64,000 nt of DNA from Semisulcospira habei (GCA_036245525.1 BTPG01000002.1:124418951-124482950), one strand, 5' to 3'. Positions 10,571 to 22,914 are shown, counted from the first letter of the stretch. Numbers and translations are program-made. Notes: generated from the sequence alone by a model not told the origin.

Positions 10571-12978
10571 CCTACATTTCATGGTGCCAACATCATGTTG
10601 GGTTTGGCTCCCACCACAAAATGTGCAGTATTTTGCTGCATGACCACAAAATATAGTAGTGCAACATTAATGGTTTCACATACAGCTGTGATCTGACATA
10701 TTGTGAATGGTTACACCGCGAACCCGTATATAGTGCGGGGGGTACCTTGGATCCTGAAAAAAATGGGACCGACCGCGTACAGCGGTGAACCGCAAAATAA
10801 TTTGTCACCGGCCTTGGCTGCATCATGCTCCACGGGGTGCTGCACACACGCCTGATGTGACAGCTGGGAGGGCGTCCACTCACTGAACACCCACAAACCT
10901 TCTCCAGACAAAGAACACATGATTGTACATAAAGAGGGTAGGAGACAGTCAGTGTATAATGAGGGTCTAGGCTTCTGGCACATGTCTCTCCACTTGACTG
11001 GCTGCTGAACGCATGTGAACAGCTTCACACAGACTACAACGTGACCTCCTCCTAGATATGACCACACACATAAATGCATTAATAGGAAATACTGATTTGA
11101 TGCGCAGCAAGGTCTACGCTTTTCACAGGTGTCAAGTTTCACCACGCTCAGCAGCCGGCGATTATGACCTGGAGGGTGCTTAAACTGACGCTGAACCCTC
11201 GTTCGCCTCCTCTAACGAAGAACACAGGCAATAATAGGAAGACCTTAGGCACAGCTGCAAGAGATAATGAATGTCAATGCTTGCTGCAGAGTTAGGTGGT
11301 AAGCTGTTGAGGAGAGGTATCCTACCCTACTGCTGGTGCTCACCGGTCATCGTAATCAGATTTTCTCACCGTGTGCGATGACTTCAAACAAAACACACTA
11401 GCAAGGTGATCAACCTATTCATTGAAGAATAAAGGTTACCCAACTTGTCTCAGAAATTGTCTATTGATGTGTGTGAATGACATAAATGAGAACAGACGTC
11501 CTTTGTGCGTGTGCTAAATCAATTGCCTTCTGAATTGTCTTTTCTTCCTCTCTTGGCCTTTGATTTTGAAAAGATTAAATGGATTGTTTTTTTTCAAACA
11601 GCCGGCACACTCACTTCTTTTCTTTTGTTCTCTTTAACCAATCATTGCGTATTTTCATGGATGCTAAGTTTACTAGAGCGAATGAAGCACATGATTTCTG
11701 TTCCTAATGTACCCTAGAAGAACCAGCATTTCTGATTGGCTTTTGCAGCACCAAAGAAATTGCATCTATCAAGTATAAGATTGGTATGGTGGGCATGATC
11801 GCACTGCGAGAATGTGTAAATGTATTTTATGTCTGAATAGAGAAGGAAATGTTCAGCAATAATGGACCATTTCTGATCCTTCACAAAATGAACCCCCCCC
11901 CCCCCCCCCCACCTTTAGTCCGGTATCTCACGGATGGATATATCGCGGCCCCATTTTGTGGACCCCGACGACCGCGATATGTCGGATCACAGCTGTAGTC
12001 CTATCACAATACCACCTTTCACAACTTCTACCAATTAATTTTCGGAACCTCTGCAATAAAAAAACAACAAACTCCTGAATTAAGCACAGGCTGAAGCAAA
12101 TTTTATTAAACTTGAATATGATCAGGTAATGCAATAAACATACACTTAAAAACATGTTAAAAGCAAACCAAAAAACTAAACTTGCTAATATACTTAAAAA
12201 CCAGCCAATATCTACACAGATGGTGCCAAAATAATTGGATGAGCACAGTTCCTAACAACAAGCGATAGTAAGCATCGGCTAAGAGCTGTAAAAATAACTA
12301 AAACAAAGAAAAAAATAAAATAAAGCATATGTAGTAACAGTTAACAATGACAAATTAAGATTTGTTCACATACCAACATTTACCATTCAAAATTGCAAAT
12401 ACTGAAAAATAAAAGTAGCAGTCGGTAGAATAAACCAGTTAGAATTAGATAAATACCCAGTACCTTTTGTGGTGGCAATGATGATAAATATATGTTACAA
12501 AGGTATGATTACGACACATCTGTGTGCATGGGAAAAAAAGCAACACAAAAAGATGAATCCCTTCTGCAAACAGAAGCAGGCTCACATTCACAATATTTAA
12601 TTTTCATGCACATTTCTCATTAATGGCATTACACAGTGTGATCTTTGACTATGTCCGCACATTATAAGCAAACTATGTACAATAAATAATAAGGTTTGCA
12701 TCTGGAACCTGTCACACCCCCATGTCACCACTTGAATAACTGGTTGTGAAGAATGGGAGTAAACAGTAAAGACACTCAGCAAAACTGGTTGGAGAGATAT
12801 ATCATCTGTCCAAAATCTACACAAGCAAACATGGCCACTGTGACATTGACCTTGATGGTAGTGACAGCTGGTTCTTTTTTGTGACGGTGCATAATAACAA
12901 TATTCTATCAAATCCATCTACTGCTTTATGATATCACATGCAAAAGTAGGCAAGGGTTGAGAAGCCTGCGTATCTGTG
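10571..12978. other. No gene recognised
   Basis: About 2.4 kb without a supported gene. It holds a poly-C run at 11893-11910 and a short inverted pair at about 11938-11984 (ATATCGCGG and CCGCGATAT). Short frames at 10711-11145 and 12597-12917 (minus) lack recognisable motifs. Confidence 0.4.
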
Positions 12979-13075
12979 ATTGATTCGTTGGTACTGCTTG
13001 ACGTCCCGACAACAACAAGAGTTTCTCAAGATGTGCCTGTGCTGCTTGTGAAAAAAACTAAACAGAATACAGTTG
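12979..13075 (+). repeat. Rpt-A fragment (5' head only)
   Basis: Matches the start of the copy at 27572: TTGATTCGTTGG, then GACGTCCCGACAACAACAAG, TTTCTCAAGATGTGCCTG, TGTGAAAAAAACTAAACAGA. It stops where other copies go on to TTGAATGTATGTC. Confidence 0.75.
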
Positions 13076-13079
13076 ACAA

Positions 13080-14490
13080 CACTTAAGGCAAACCTGCAGG
13101 GGAAAACGTTTTCCCCATCATACGGATAAGGGATAAGTCAAATTTTTCACAGAGTTGTTAGACTAATGTGTTTTTTTCTATGGACCAAAATTATGATCAT
13201 AACACGCAACATTCTTCTAAGATAAGAATAAGATATAAAAAGTCACATTGAAACAGACAAAAAGAACCGATACAAGATCTTCTGACAAAAGCGCATCAGA
13301 ATTTACTGACACCTAAAATAAATCTCTCAAATGCCAGAGTGAGAGATAGACAGACCAACAGACAGAGGACTTTCCCACCAACATCTGTAACCACAAATCT
13401 GAAAGCAGCTATAATTCAAGATGTTATTTTTTTCCTGTGGCAATTTTCTCAAATCCACAACTGAAGGAATTTACACACAAATAAACAATTTTCAGGACTT
13501 AAAGTTTAACAAATTCATTGCATGTGGCTGAGAATTTAACATGTTTTCAATCTTTTCACCCTAGTAACACGGACCAACTGACTCATTCTGTGTTTACGCT
13601 CCTCAGTTCCTTACAATTGTTATGTTTTTGGCTGTAAACAAATAGCAAAGGTAATGAAATTCAAAAAGAAAACACAAGAAGCATAACACAATGGAGGCAT
13701 TAAAGAGGTCCTCTCTAGGGTGAGCTTTGATTGCTAAACTTTCCTGACAAAATGGGTTCTCAATGTTGTCTTTCCTCAGCGGAGACTTTTCTACTCTTCT
13801 TTTCACAACTCCGTCAGAGTATGCACATGTAACGGGCCGGGGTCTTCTAGTGGCCCAGGTAAACATTGTTGGAACTCTCCTAAGTACAAAGGAGAACTGA
13901 GGAGAGCGGAGAAGTCTTTCATTTCACTACATTCAGACTTTAGCCTTCAGCTGTTTAGCTTTTTTGTTATTGTAAGACATACTGAGAACATTTGAATATA
14001 AAGTATGTACATGTATTGCCAACGATTTATCCACCATTATTGGGAATAGATCCACAGGCACACACTTCAGAGTTTCTGTCACTCTCGCCATAGTTGTGTC
14101 AGCATGACTCGAGCGCCTCGAGTTGTATTGCCAATTTTGTTGACGCTGTTATTGCTCAACCTACGTTTTTAACAAGTTTATTTCAGAGTCTCAGTGCATT
14201 AAACCATTATGCTCTGCGTGTGCGTGTGTGTGTTTGTGACTGCTTGAGTCTGTAAATTAGCCCCTTGATGATAATGTTTTGCCTTTCCATTTTTATTAGT
14301 TCTTATATATTACGCTCATGTGTGTGCTATGTGAGTGTGTGTGCGTGTGTGCAAGGACATGATTGAAAAAAGTCTCTCTGCCTATAATCATTTATCTTTG
14401 GGAAATAAAGTTTCATTTCATTTCTCTCTCTCCCACACACAAAACATGATCAGAAGGTGCCTGTGTGAATATGTCACTATGTGTTCAAAA
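13080..14490. other. No gene recognised
   Basis: AT-rich, with short TG-rich runs near 14220-14350. The minus frame at 13603-13866 has no recognisable motif. Confidence 0.35.
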
Positions 14491-14494
14491 GACC

Positions 14495-14955
14495 ATACAT
14501 ATTTGAGTTCGACTTATCTGTGTTTGGAAACACATTCGACTTACCCCAAGTTTGACTTAATGGAGCCTTTTTCAATTAAACATTAGTCCTAAAAAGAGCA
14601 GCTTTGGATATTAAAAAAAACAACAACCCACAATTGTTCGACTTATCCGAGTTTGGACAAAAAACAACATGCATTCGACTTATCCAAAGTTTAATTAACC
14701 CAAACTGGGCCGTTTTAGAAATACGCTGTAAAATTAGTCCTAGAAGAGCAGCTTTTGACAGGGGAAAAATATGGTTCGACTTAAGTGTTTGTTTATTTTC
14801 CTATCCATCTTTTACTTAGGCATATGGAACTGCATTAAAAAAATTAGTCCAACTTATCCGAAGTTCGACTTAAGCAAGTTTGAGTTATCCGTGATAAAAT
14901 TAGTCATTGAAATAACAGCTTTGGACAGGAAAAGTTTTCTTGTTTGACTTAAGTA
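14495..14955. repeat. Tandem repeat with TTCGACTTATCC motifs (Tigger/pogo-like flavour)
   Basis: The motif TTCGACTTATCCGA or a close variant occurs repeatedly (near 14507, 14637, 14670, 14850, 14865). It is interleaved with three copies of TTAGTCCTARAAGAGCAGCTTTGGA starting near 14584, 14734 and 14902, a period of about 150-168. GACTTA/CGACTTAAG variants alternate with it. Similar CGACTTATCC strings are known from terminal repeats of Tigger/pogo-type MITEs; the link here is an inference. No transposase. Confidence 0.65.
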
Positions 14956-14964
14956 TATGAGACT

Positions 14965-15690
14965 GTATTGAATGTATGTCGGCATCCAGTCTAATATGCA
15001 AAATATACCAAGACATGGGGGAGTGTTCTTTCACCTTTTTAGCCCCGAGCGTGTGGAACTCGCTGCCAAATGAAATGCGGAATCTGCCCACATTGTCACA
15101 GTTCAAAGCTCACTTAAAGACTTTTCTTTTCTGTCAGACATTTAACACTTAGCTCATCTTTAGCTAACTGTTGACTGCTTTTATTCTGATCCTAGAGGAA
15201 GTGAATGTAAGGTGTTGGGAAGAGATGGGGTGGTTTAAAGTAGTGTATAATCGTGTGTGTGTCTGAGAGAGAGGGTGTGCTGTTGTGCATGCGCAGTGAG
15301 TTCAGTGTTTTCCTGGAGAACAGCACTATACAAGAACTATGTATTATTATTATTACATGCTAGGGAAGCTGCAATTAATGTCATACAAATGTATGGTACC
15401 AAAAAGAGTAGAAAGTCATTACAAATTTAAAAAAATGTAAAGGGAAATGATTATTAAAAAAATGCATTAACCACAAACACATAACTTATCGTCTCTTAGG
15501 TGCATCAGACCATTAGAACCCGTCCAATATTAAGGACTACAGGCAGCGCAGACTGTATAGAGAATTTACAAAAAGAAATACAGATGAATGTACCAAGGGT
15601 AGACAGAAACACATGACCCAGAAAAATGAAAAACCCATCCAGTGGGGCTGACCAGTAGTTATCCCCACCCATGTCCCCCAGGGGTCTTAT
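14965..15690 (+). repeat. Rpt-A long form, split by a LINE insertion
   Basis: The 5' part (14965-15017) has TTGAATGTATGTCGGC and CCAGTCTAATATGC. The 3' part resumes at 15355 with ACATGCTAGGGAAGCTGC and continues through TTAGGTGCATCAGACCATTAG, GGACTACAGGCAGCGCAGAC and GTGGGGCTGACCAG to about 15690. The copy at 15835-16367 is uninterrupted at the same place (AAGACATGCTAGGAACGCTG), which proves the split. The head motif is missing. Confidence 0.8.
15018..15354 (+). pseudogene. 3' end of a CR1/L2-like LINE nested in Rpt-A
   Basis: Encodes the C-terminal tail typical of CR1-group reverse transcriptases (SVWNSLPNEMRNLPTL, then FKAHLKTFLF). It is followed by a 3' UTR ending in CTATACAAGAACTATGTATT and (ATT)n. 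It is flanked by the 5-base duplication ACATG at 15013-15017 and 15355-15359. It is heavily 5' truncated, as expected from abortive target-primed reverse transcription. Confidence 0.82.
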
Positions 15691-15834
15691 CTGATGTGAA
15701 GTCGTAGATGTCAGTTAACTGGTTGAAACTAATGGTAAAAACGAGGTTCACTTCCCCATGCTGTTCAGTTACTGAGCCATTCCCGACATCCCTGCAAGCT
15801 GTCAGTACTACCATCACAAATTTTACTCTGTCCC

Positions 15835-16367
15835 TTGGTTGTACATTGCCTAACGTCCCGACAGCAAGAAGACTTTCTCAGAACGTGCCTGTGTTTTTAA
15901 AAAAAAAAGAAGCAGAATATTGAATGTATGTTGCCAGCCAGTCTGATATGCTGAATGCTAAGACATTCTAAGACATGCTAGGAACGCTGCACCTTCATGC
16001 TAATTTATCGTACTCTAGTTAACAACAAAGAGTAGAAAATCATTACAATTGCAAACTATGTACAGGGAAATTATATATGAAACATGCATTAACAGCAAAC
16101 GCATAAATTATCACCTCTTAGGTGCAGTGAACCATTTAGCAATACACATCCAATATCAAGGACTACGTACAGGCAGCGCAGACAGTAGGGAGAATTCAAA
16201 AAAGGAAAATACAGTTGAATGGATCAAGTGTAGTCAGAAACATAAGCCCAAGAGAGAGAGAGAAAAAAGAAAAAAAAACACCCCGTGGGACTGACCAGGG
16301 TGACACTGGGAATTAAAAAGTAGTTAACCCCACCGAAGTCCCCCAGGGCAGACCCAAGTGGGGCTGC
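15835..16367 (+). repeat. Rpt-A, long form, most complete long copy
   Basis: Starts GGTTGTACATTGCCTAACG, with GTCCCGACAGCAAGAAG and TCTCAGAACGTGCCTG. It continues through ATTGAATGTATGTTGCCAGC, the long-form-only block (AAGACATGCTAGGAACGCTG to CACCTCTTAGGTGCAGTG) and ACCATTTAGCAATACACATC. It ends AACCCCACCGAAGTCCCCCA. About 530 bp; non-coding. Confidence 0.8.
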
Positions 16368-16384
16368 TCTGTTCATGAACTACA

Positions 16385-17115
16385 GAGGCATGTCCATGTC
16401 CTTATGGCTACATACTTTGAACTACACCATATCAGTTCTGTTTGCCAGCATGTTACCACAGAAGCCACAAAAAGATTGGTGTGTTCGTCTGTTTTATCCA
16501 GATTAGACTATGGTAATGTCTTGCCTGCTGATTGTCCTCGGTACCTTATAGATCAACTGCAAAAAGTTCAGAATGATACTGCTCATCTTGTGCTCAGAGC
16601 CCACAAGACGGACCATATAACGCCCCTACTTCACCAGCTCCACTGGTTGCTTGTCCCTGCTAAGACACAGTATGAAATCCTCTCACTGACAATCTCTTTG
16701 ATTGTGGACCTGCCTATCTTTCTGATCAGTTGCACATTTACATTCCATCCAGACAGCTACCGTCTTCATCCAACTCCTACACTATTTGAATTCCCTCTGC
16801 TAAAAACAAGTCCTTTGGGCAACGTCATTTTTCGCACCAGAGTCCTCTGCCAAAGAACAGCCTCCACAATAAATACGCTACTTGCAGTCCAGTCACTCTT
16901 TCTTCAGCTGTCTCAAAAATTAGGTGTTCAAGTCTGCCTACTGTTCAGCATGTGTATGTTCATGATCATGTCTGCGCACATACACACCAGCTGTTTAGTT
17001 TTGTTCGTCCATCTTGCTTATACTTACATGTATATTTATTTTTGCCTACTGCGTATGTCTATTACCGACTGTAAAGCACCTTAGGAGGTTGAGCGCTATA
17101 CAAAATGTTATTATA
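16385..17115 (+). pseudogene. CR1-like LINE fragment, C-terminal reverse transcriptase
   Basis: Reads TTEATKRLVCSSVLSRLDYG, then YLIDQLQKVQNDTAHLVL and HITPLLHQLHWLLVPAKTQ. This is the thumb/C-terminal region shared by CR1/L2-type reverse transcriptases and parallels the copy at 45015-45980. The frame then degrades. The 3' end GACTGTAAAGCACCTTAGG and GAGCGCTATACAAAATG with a short TTA-rich tail is typical. No palm domain remains; 5' truncated. Non-functional. Confidence 0.85.
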
Positions 17116-18657
17116 ATCCTACAAAACATTTATAAAAAAGAAACTGCAAACTATTAACCCTTTACTGCCTGAAGTATGTCACCTTAATAATATAAGTTGC
17201 TTCAGTCATGTCATCAACCAAGATGAGAAAATGTACAAATGCATACCATTTATTTTATGTTATTATTCCTACATAAAAATGTTGGTGACTCTCACTCAGC
17301 GAAATCATTACATGAAAATGTAATGTACAGCTCATGTTCATAACAAAAGTCTTTTGTTGCAGATGACTACAACATCATATTTTTGTTTCCAGTGCTTTGA
17401 GCACAATCTGCCTATTGTAGTCTTGCGAAGCAGGCAGATTGAAATAAAAATTGTTATATCACTTATTATGCCTGGCACACATTGTTTCACAGCAGTGTAT
17501 GTTGAGAAAGTACTATCACAGTATCAGCAAGTAAACTGCACCATAACAAGACCTTAGCACTTAACTCTGGCCAAGCAGTATTTTGTGTTAGGTATGCACA
17601 GTTGCTCAAAGAAGTACAGGATCATCCAAAATTGAGATCTTATCAGTTCATTTGAGAGGGACCTTCTTCGTGAAAATGTGCACAAACATAAACTTAAAAA
17701 AGTGATGTTTTTGGTGTACGGCACATTGACAGGTATAGTATCATCACCTTAAATCAGGAGAAGATACCATCTGCACAAAAACAGCCGCAGCAACCTTGAC
17801 CTTTGAAGCAGGGCAGGGTCCTGGTTCATGCCTTTGAAACTGAGGTAGAGCATCTCTACCATTTCATGCCTTCAATCATGTTATGCAGAATCTACACCAC
17901 CTTTGCTGTTACGCCAGATCTTCGCTGCCTATGTTCGAACAAAATATTATTTCTGTTGAGAAAAACGTATGTCAAGGGCACAATTGGACAAAAAGCAACA
18001 GTACTAAGCATTCCAGCAGATGTAAGGATTATATTAGTACCACTCCAGATAATTTTTAATTATTGTTTTCGCATAATTTTGCACAAATCGACTAAGTTTT
18101 CCAAATTCATAAGAAACAGTGGCATATATGGAATAATATCTTTTTTGCCAACATTGTCAACAAGTTCCACCGTTCAAAACCAATGCATGTAAAACATTTA
18201 CATGTGTGTAGTGTTCATGTAAAATATTATTGTTCTATTCCATGCAGAAGGTTACCAAAATTTAAAACAAATTTTGTACTGCTTTCTGAAGTTTTATGCG
18301 CCAGTACTAGCCTAGAATTGTTTTGACGAATGTTGCACGCTAAGGCTGCACAATGTTATGCGCAGAGGCCATTTTAAACATTTAAATTGTCAATTGTCCT
18401 GCACGCTTCTTTGTATTTCTTTATCCCTGCTGCCATATCCGGAGTTATCCTCAATCCTTCTAAGTTTTCAGCTCTAATTCTTAGTGTTCTCTAGCCTTGC
18501 CTTTCATTACAATAATCAACCTCTTTCAACACACACACACGTCCCATGACAGTTGCTATTTTTCATTCAAGTGTGATGCACTCGTTTGGTGTGTTTTACA
18601 AATAGACAATAAATGTTTTGTACGACTGATATTCTTTACAGGCTGCCAAGGCTTCTT
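17116..18657. other. No gene recognised; diverged repeat at about 17862-17945
   Basis: The segment around 17862-17945 (ATCTACACCACCTTTGCTGT, GTTACGCCAGATCTTCGCTG) matches the minus strand of about 21583-21665 (ATCTACACTGCCTTCGGTGT). This shows a dispersed repeat. A TTAACCCTTTACTGCCTGAA string at about 17156 resembles the ends of the TTAA-type elements described elsewhere in the window, but no partner end was found. Confidence 0.45.
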
Positions 18658-18661
18658 TTAA

Positions 18662-20410
18662 CCTTTGCTGTACCCCGTGGGTGCAGGCGTACCCACACTT
18701 TCATTAAAGTCAATGTTTCTTGGTAATTTTTTAAGTCTCGACTTTGAAATTTCATGACTTTGTCAATAAAGATTTTGTCTATGTTTTTACTAAAAATTGT
18801 ATTGTTTTGTTTGTAAACAACAGAGTAAATAAATAACAAAAACAATGTATAACCTTCGCCGTACCTCGTGGGTGCACAGTCACCCATACTCGCAAAGAAG
18901 AAAACTTACACGGCGTAGCTCGTGGGTAGTTGTGCACGCACGCCAAATTCTCAGACAAAAATTGCCGACCGGCTGCAGCAGCTGATTAGGTGGACTCCAA
19001 TGCTCCTGACTCAGACCCAGGAGGATGAAGCTGAAGACTACCCGTATTTGGCCGATCAAATAGACAACCGCTGACAGAGAAGAGCTCCTGAAAGACAGAG
19101 GATTGGCCAGACTCAGCGAGACATTGGTCATCTTGAAGAGACTATCTTCACTGCGAAAGATGGAACAAAATGGAGCTCGGTCCCTCCATCTGCACGATCA
19201 GGTCGGACCTCAACTGAAAATGTGTTCCGCCTACCAGCCAGTCAGCTTGTAGGATGTGTTGATGTTGAAGAGCCCACCAACGCATTCCAGCTGTTGTTTT
19301 CCTGAAAGATGGTCATGTCAATCGTGAAGTATACAAATCTGGAGGGCAAGCGTCAAAAGGGAGATTTTCAAGAAACAGACGAGGTGGAGATCAAGGCTTT
19401 TCTTGCTTGCATCCTGTACATGGGGGCAATGAAACAGAGTATGCTGTCATCAGATGTTGTCTTCAGTCCTGGTGATGGAATGAGTTTCATATGGGCAATT
19501 ATCAGCAGAAAACGCTTCCTGCAAATAGCAACATATATGAGATTTGATGACAGAGCCACCAGGACAACCAGAAGAAGTCGGGATGTCTTTGCTCCATTCT
19601 GTGAATTCTGGGATGACTTTTCTTGCAACTTTTCAGTCCACTACATACCAAGTCCCTTCATCACAATAGATGAGCAGCTGGTTCCATTTCGTAGACACTG
19701 TTCGTTTCTCCAGTATCTGCCATCAAAGCCTGACAGATACAGGATAAAGATTTTCTGGGCAGTGGATGTGGAGAACAACTTTCCTCTGGTAGCTGATCCA
19801 TGCCTTGGGAGACCACTGGGCGCTGAACGTCAGCAAAATCTGGGCAGAAACGTGGCGATCCATTTATTGACACCTTTCTTCAAGAGTGGACGGAACATCA
19901 CCACTGACAACTTTTTCACAGACAAGGAGCTGGCAGACACCCTGCTGAACAACGGATTGACATTTGTGGGCAATGTGCAAGGAAATAAGCGATTTCTTCC
20001 AGAGCCATTCAAACAAAAGAAAGGTAACCCAGTGCATGCGTCAACCTTTTTTTCCAAGAGAAAACTACACTGGTGAAACTACCAGTCCAAGTTGGCCAAG
20101 AAGGTTGTTCTCATGAGCACCATGCATCATGATGCTCAAATTGATTCAGAGGCCCCTAAAATGAAGCCGGACAGAGTTCGGTTCCACAACACAACTAAAG
20201 GGGCTGTTGACTCTGTCGACAAGATAGCCCATTCCTTCTCAACAAAGGTGATCAAGTGATGACCATTGTTTGAAAAGAATCTTCAACACCTTGTTAAAGC
20301 TAGAATTGTGAAAAATGCATAGAAATGTCTTTGTTGAGGAAAGACAGCATCAAAAAGTGATGTAGTGGTGAATATCAAACCCCACCCTGTATCAGGGCGT
20401 TTTTAAAGGG
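18662..20410 (+). mobile_element. piggyBac-like DNA transposon, decayed
   Basis: The 5' end is a TTAA target (18658-18661) followed by CCTTTGCTGTACCCCGTGGG. The end motif CGTACCTCGTGGGTGCAC recurs with changes at about 18861-18880 and 18907-18930, as expected of subterminal transposase-binding repeats. A broken transposase follows. I could not find a matching inverted end and TTAA on the 3' side, so the right boundary (about 20410) is where similarity fades, probably after a deletion. Confidence 0.8.
19150..20260 (+). pseudogene. piggyBac-type transposase pseudogene
   Basis: Cut-and-paste transposase that inserts at TTAA. Upstream of the main frame are DGTKWSSVPPSARSGR and EEPTNAFQLLFS, then a stop. 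The open part 19309-20076 carries IVKYTNLEGKR, EIKAFLACILYMG and RKRFLQIATYMRFDD. The three catalytic aspartate blocks are visible: ITIDEQLVPFR, FWAVDVENNFPLV and NITTDNFFTDKELAD. A TGA stop after KRKLHW is followed in the same frame by VVLMSTMHHDAQ and TKGAVDSVDKIAHSFSTK, which belong to the same protein. Two stops then end it. The C-terminal cysteine-rich domain of the family is not recognisable. At least three stops and the missing C-terminus make it a pseudogene, although the DDD triad is intact. Confidence 0.9.
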
Positions 20411-20920
20411 ATGAATACAATTCTTTTTTTTTAAATATAGATTAGAAGTAAGCATGCTCAGAGTAGGAAGTCAGTGGTTGCTTAAGGCCTGCACTTTTAA
20501 TGACCTCACGCGTTTGAGCAGTAACATGTTTGTTGACAGTCACATAGTTTTCTGGGACAGTTCCCAGCGACCTAATTAAATCAAGCAGATGAATGCTTAT
20601 CCTCAGTTCACCACTAACTGGCCAAGAGAATGGATCACTCACACGTGTTGTAGTGCTCACCAAGCATGCTTTTTGACACCAGTATACACTTCAATTCATA
20701 TTCAAGTACATATTCTTTCACCTTGCTGGCCAACAGAGAAATAAAAGTCAATAGTGGTGTCCTGGCTTTGACTGGGTCATCGCAACGCTTGAGGTCAAAC
20801 ACCTTAAGTGGATTATGACAATGTGTCCAATAACTTAAGCAAATGTTAACTGTACACAACTTCATAAGATACACGTTAAAGGCATTTTTTGATTCGTTTG
20901 TTTTCATGCAGTTTGTTTTT

Positions 20921-20921
<1 letters not shown>

Positions 20922-20953
<32 letters not shown>
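20922..20953. repeat. (CA)n microsatellite
   Basis: About 16 CA units. The overlapping minus-strand Cys/Val run is an artefact of it. Confidence 0.9.
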
Positions 20954-20956
<3 letters not shown>

Positions 20957-20959
20957 AGT

Positions 20960-21804
20960 TCTAATTATAACTGTAAATTCAGAATGTTCATTTTGTTGGA
21001 ATAACAGTCATAGAACAGATTTTTTAAAAACGTTAAAAACCTCTAATATTAGGCACTAGGGCCCTGACAACCCTCCCAAGCAAGCAGCACACACTGTTCA
21101 ACTGGTAAATTACCAATTATGTGCAGGACTGTGCTTGAAATTAGTGGAATGTATCAGAGTGGTTCAAATAAGGCAGTGGGACAGACAAATAGATGTAGGT
21201 GGCGTGTAACATGACGAAAAAGAAAATGTATAGGGCTACTGGTGCGTAACATCACGCTTTTATTGCCTCTCTTAAATCTTATTACAGCGGATCACCAAAA
21301 CCACACAGAGGCATACGAATTGCAAGAATATCCAGAAAAGGTGTACAAGTGTGCAGTATATGGTAGGATAGAAATACATGCATTTTGGACCAGTTTGTGT
21401 TTGACGTGAAAATTTTGCCCGAAACATGTTCATTTACATGTATTGCTATATTGTGTAGACAACATATTGCAACCAAATATTGTGACCGAGTCATGGAATG
21501 TTTTTAGATGTAAACAGTAGCTGTTCTGTTGATTTCTTTGCTGCTGGAAATTCTGCACATACTTTTTTAAAAGATAGGTGGCAAAGATCAGGCATAGGTG
21601 GCAATGATCAGGCGTAACACCGAAGGCAGTGTAGATCTGGCGTAACATGACCGACGGTGTGCATTCGGACTAAATCAATCAGTCCAGTGCTTTCATAAAT
21701 ATCACTTGCACAAACATCCAGATAAAATGAATCAAAGGTCACTCCCATCCCCCAACCTGGGTGACCCATGGGGGTGGGGGGGGGGGGGAGTAGTCCGCAA
21801 TCCC
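20960..21804. other. No gene; dispersed-repeat copy at about 21583-21665
   Basis: The minus strand here matches 17862-17945. Related GGTGCGTAACATCACG and GGCGTGTAACATGACG strings occur at about 21200-21260. A poly-G run lies at about 21774-21788. Confidence 0.45.
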
Positions 21805-22098
21805 CTACACTTAGTCTTTAAAACCAACCTGAAAACATATCTTTTTAATTTGGCATATCAGTGTTAATTTGCTTTGCCTCCCATCATGCGATTTTGGATG
21901 GAGTTACTGTAAACAGAATGTGTTTGTTGTGTGAAAGACTGTAGTTACTAAGTTAGTATGCCTGAACTGTTTTTTGTTGTTGTGATTTATATTTTTTTTG
22001 TGTGTGTGTTTATAATCATTTGTAAAATGTTCCAAGCCTGCGTAAGTGGGGAAGGATGCTATAGAAAGGTGCTGTATTATTATTAGTATTATTATTAG
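21805..22098 (+). pseudogene. 3' end of a CR1-like LINE
   Basis: Begins with the FKxxLKTxLF-type C-terminus (SLKTNLKTYLFNLAYQC). It is followed by a 3' UTR ending GGATGCTATAGAAAGGTGCT and a (TTA)n-like tail at about 22073-22098. Directly downstream (22099-22135) AACCCCACCCAAGGCCCCCA is the terminal motif of Rpt-A, so the LINE end abuts or interrupts an Rpt-A copy. Confidence 0.75.
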
Positions 22099-22439
22099 TT
22101 AACCCCACCCAAGGCCCCCAAGGCAGACCCAGGTTGTGGAATTAAAAGAGAAATCAAGGTACCTACAGAGACACATACTTTGTCACTTAAGTGAGATTCT
22201 CAGTATCACCTAATGTGAAAATGTATATATATGCTATGTCATCTTTTGCTATATTATAAAAATAAGATTTTTTTAGCTGTGTGCCTGATCAATACATGGT
22301 GTTGATTCAGCAGATACATGCATTTACAAAGTTTTAAGAAGAATTTGCATGTCCTACAATTCTCAAGCCGTTGACATTCAACATAGAAAGGGTGAATAGT
22401 TTATATTTCCTTCATATATGTTTACAGCATGTCTGTCAG

Positions 22440-22910
22440 TCATGCTACAAACTTAAAGGGACAAACAATTAGAAGGGATAAACCAGCCCACAAAGTCTCT
22501 TCTATATCAGTAAAGGAGCTTGCATTCATCTTCCCACTTTTTCGCAGAAAACGCTTGCAGATATGACTGATAAGAAAAATAGAGGCAGACTTCCTAAATG
22601 AAACTGTCACAGAGAAAAAAAGAGAGAGAGCATTGTCAAATGATGTATAACAAATACGCGTCTGGTGCTTTGCGTCAGTTCAGCAACAATGTATAATACA
22701 GATGTATCTAATGCTTTTACATCACCGCCACTTTCTGAAGTCAAGAATTCGTTTTGACATTTTTTTCTGTGATGAATTATTTGTTACGAAAAAGTTGATG
22801 ACAAAGCTGGTTAATGAACTCATCCAATGTTTTTCACCAAGCAAGCTATATACAAAATTTCAAGTGAAAAAAACACAAATTATGGACTCAAATGCGGGTC
22901 AGCCATAGGG
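22440..22910 (+). repeat. Rpt-B fragments
   Basis: Contains AACCAGCCCACAAAGTCTCT with TCTATAT (about 22482-22506), and later AAAGCTGGTTAATGAACTCA and TATACAAAATTTCAAGTG (about 22803-22868). These match the copies at 26575-27445 and 28100-29525. Non-coding; order and completeness vary between copies. Confidence 0.6.
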
Positions 22911-22914
22911 GACT

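Noticed and set aside
16404..17084. A host gene of 226 codons
   Set aside because: The first half is a LINE RT C-terminus and the second half is frameshifted 3' sequence.
18636..19131. Minus-strand frames as genes
   Set aside because: They lie antisense to the piggyBac 5' region and its subterminal repeats; no family motif.
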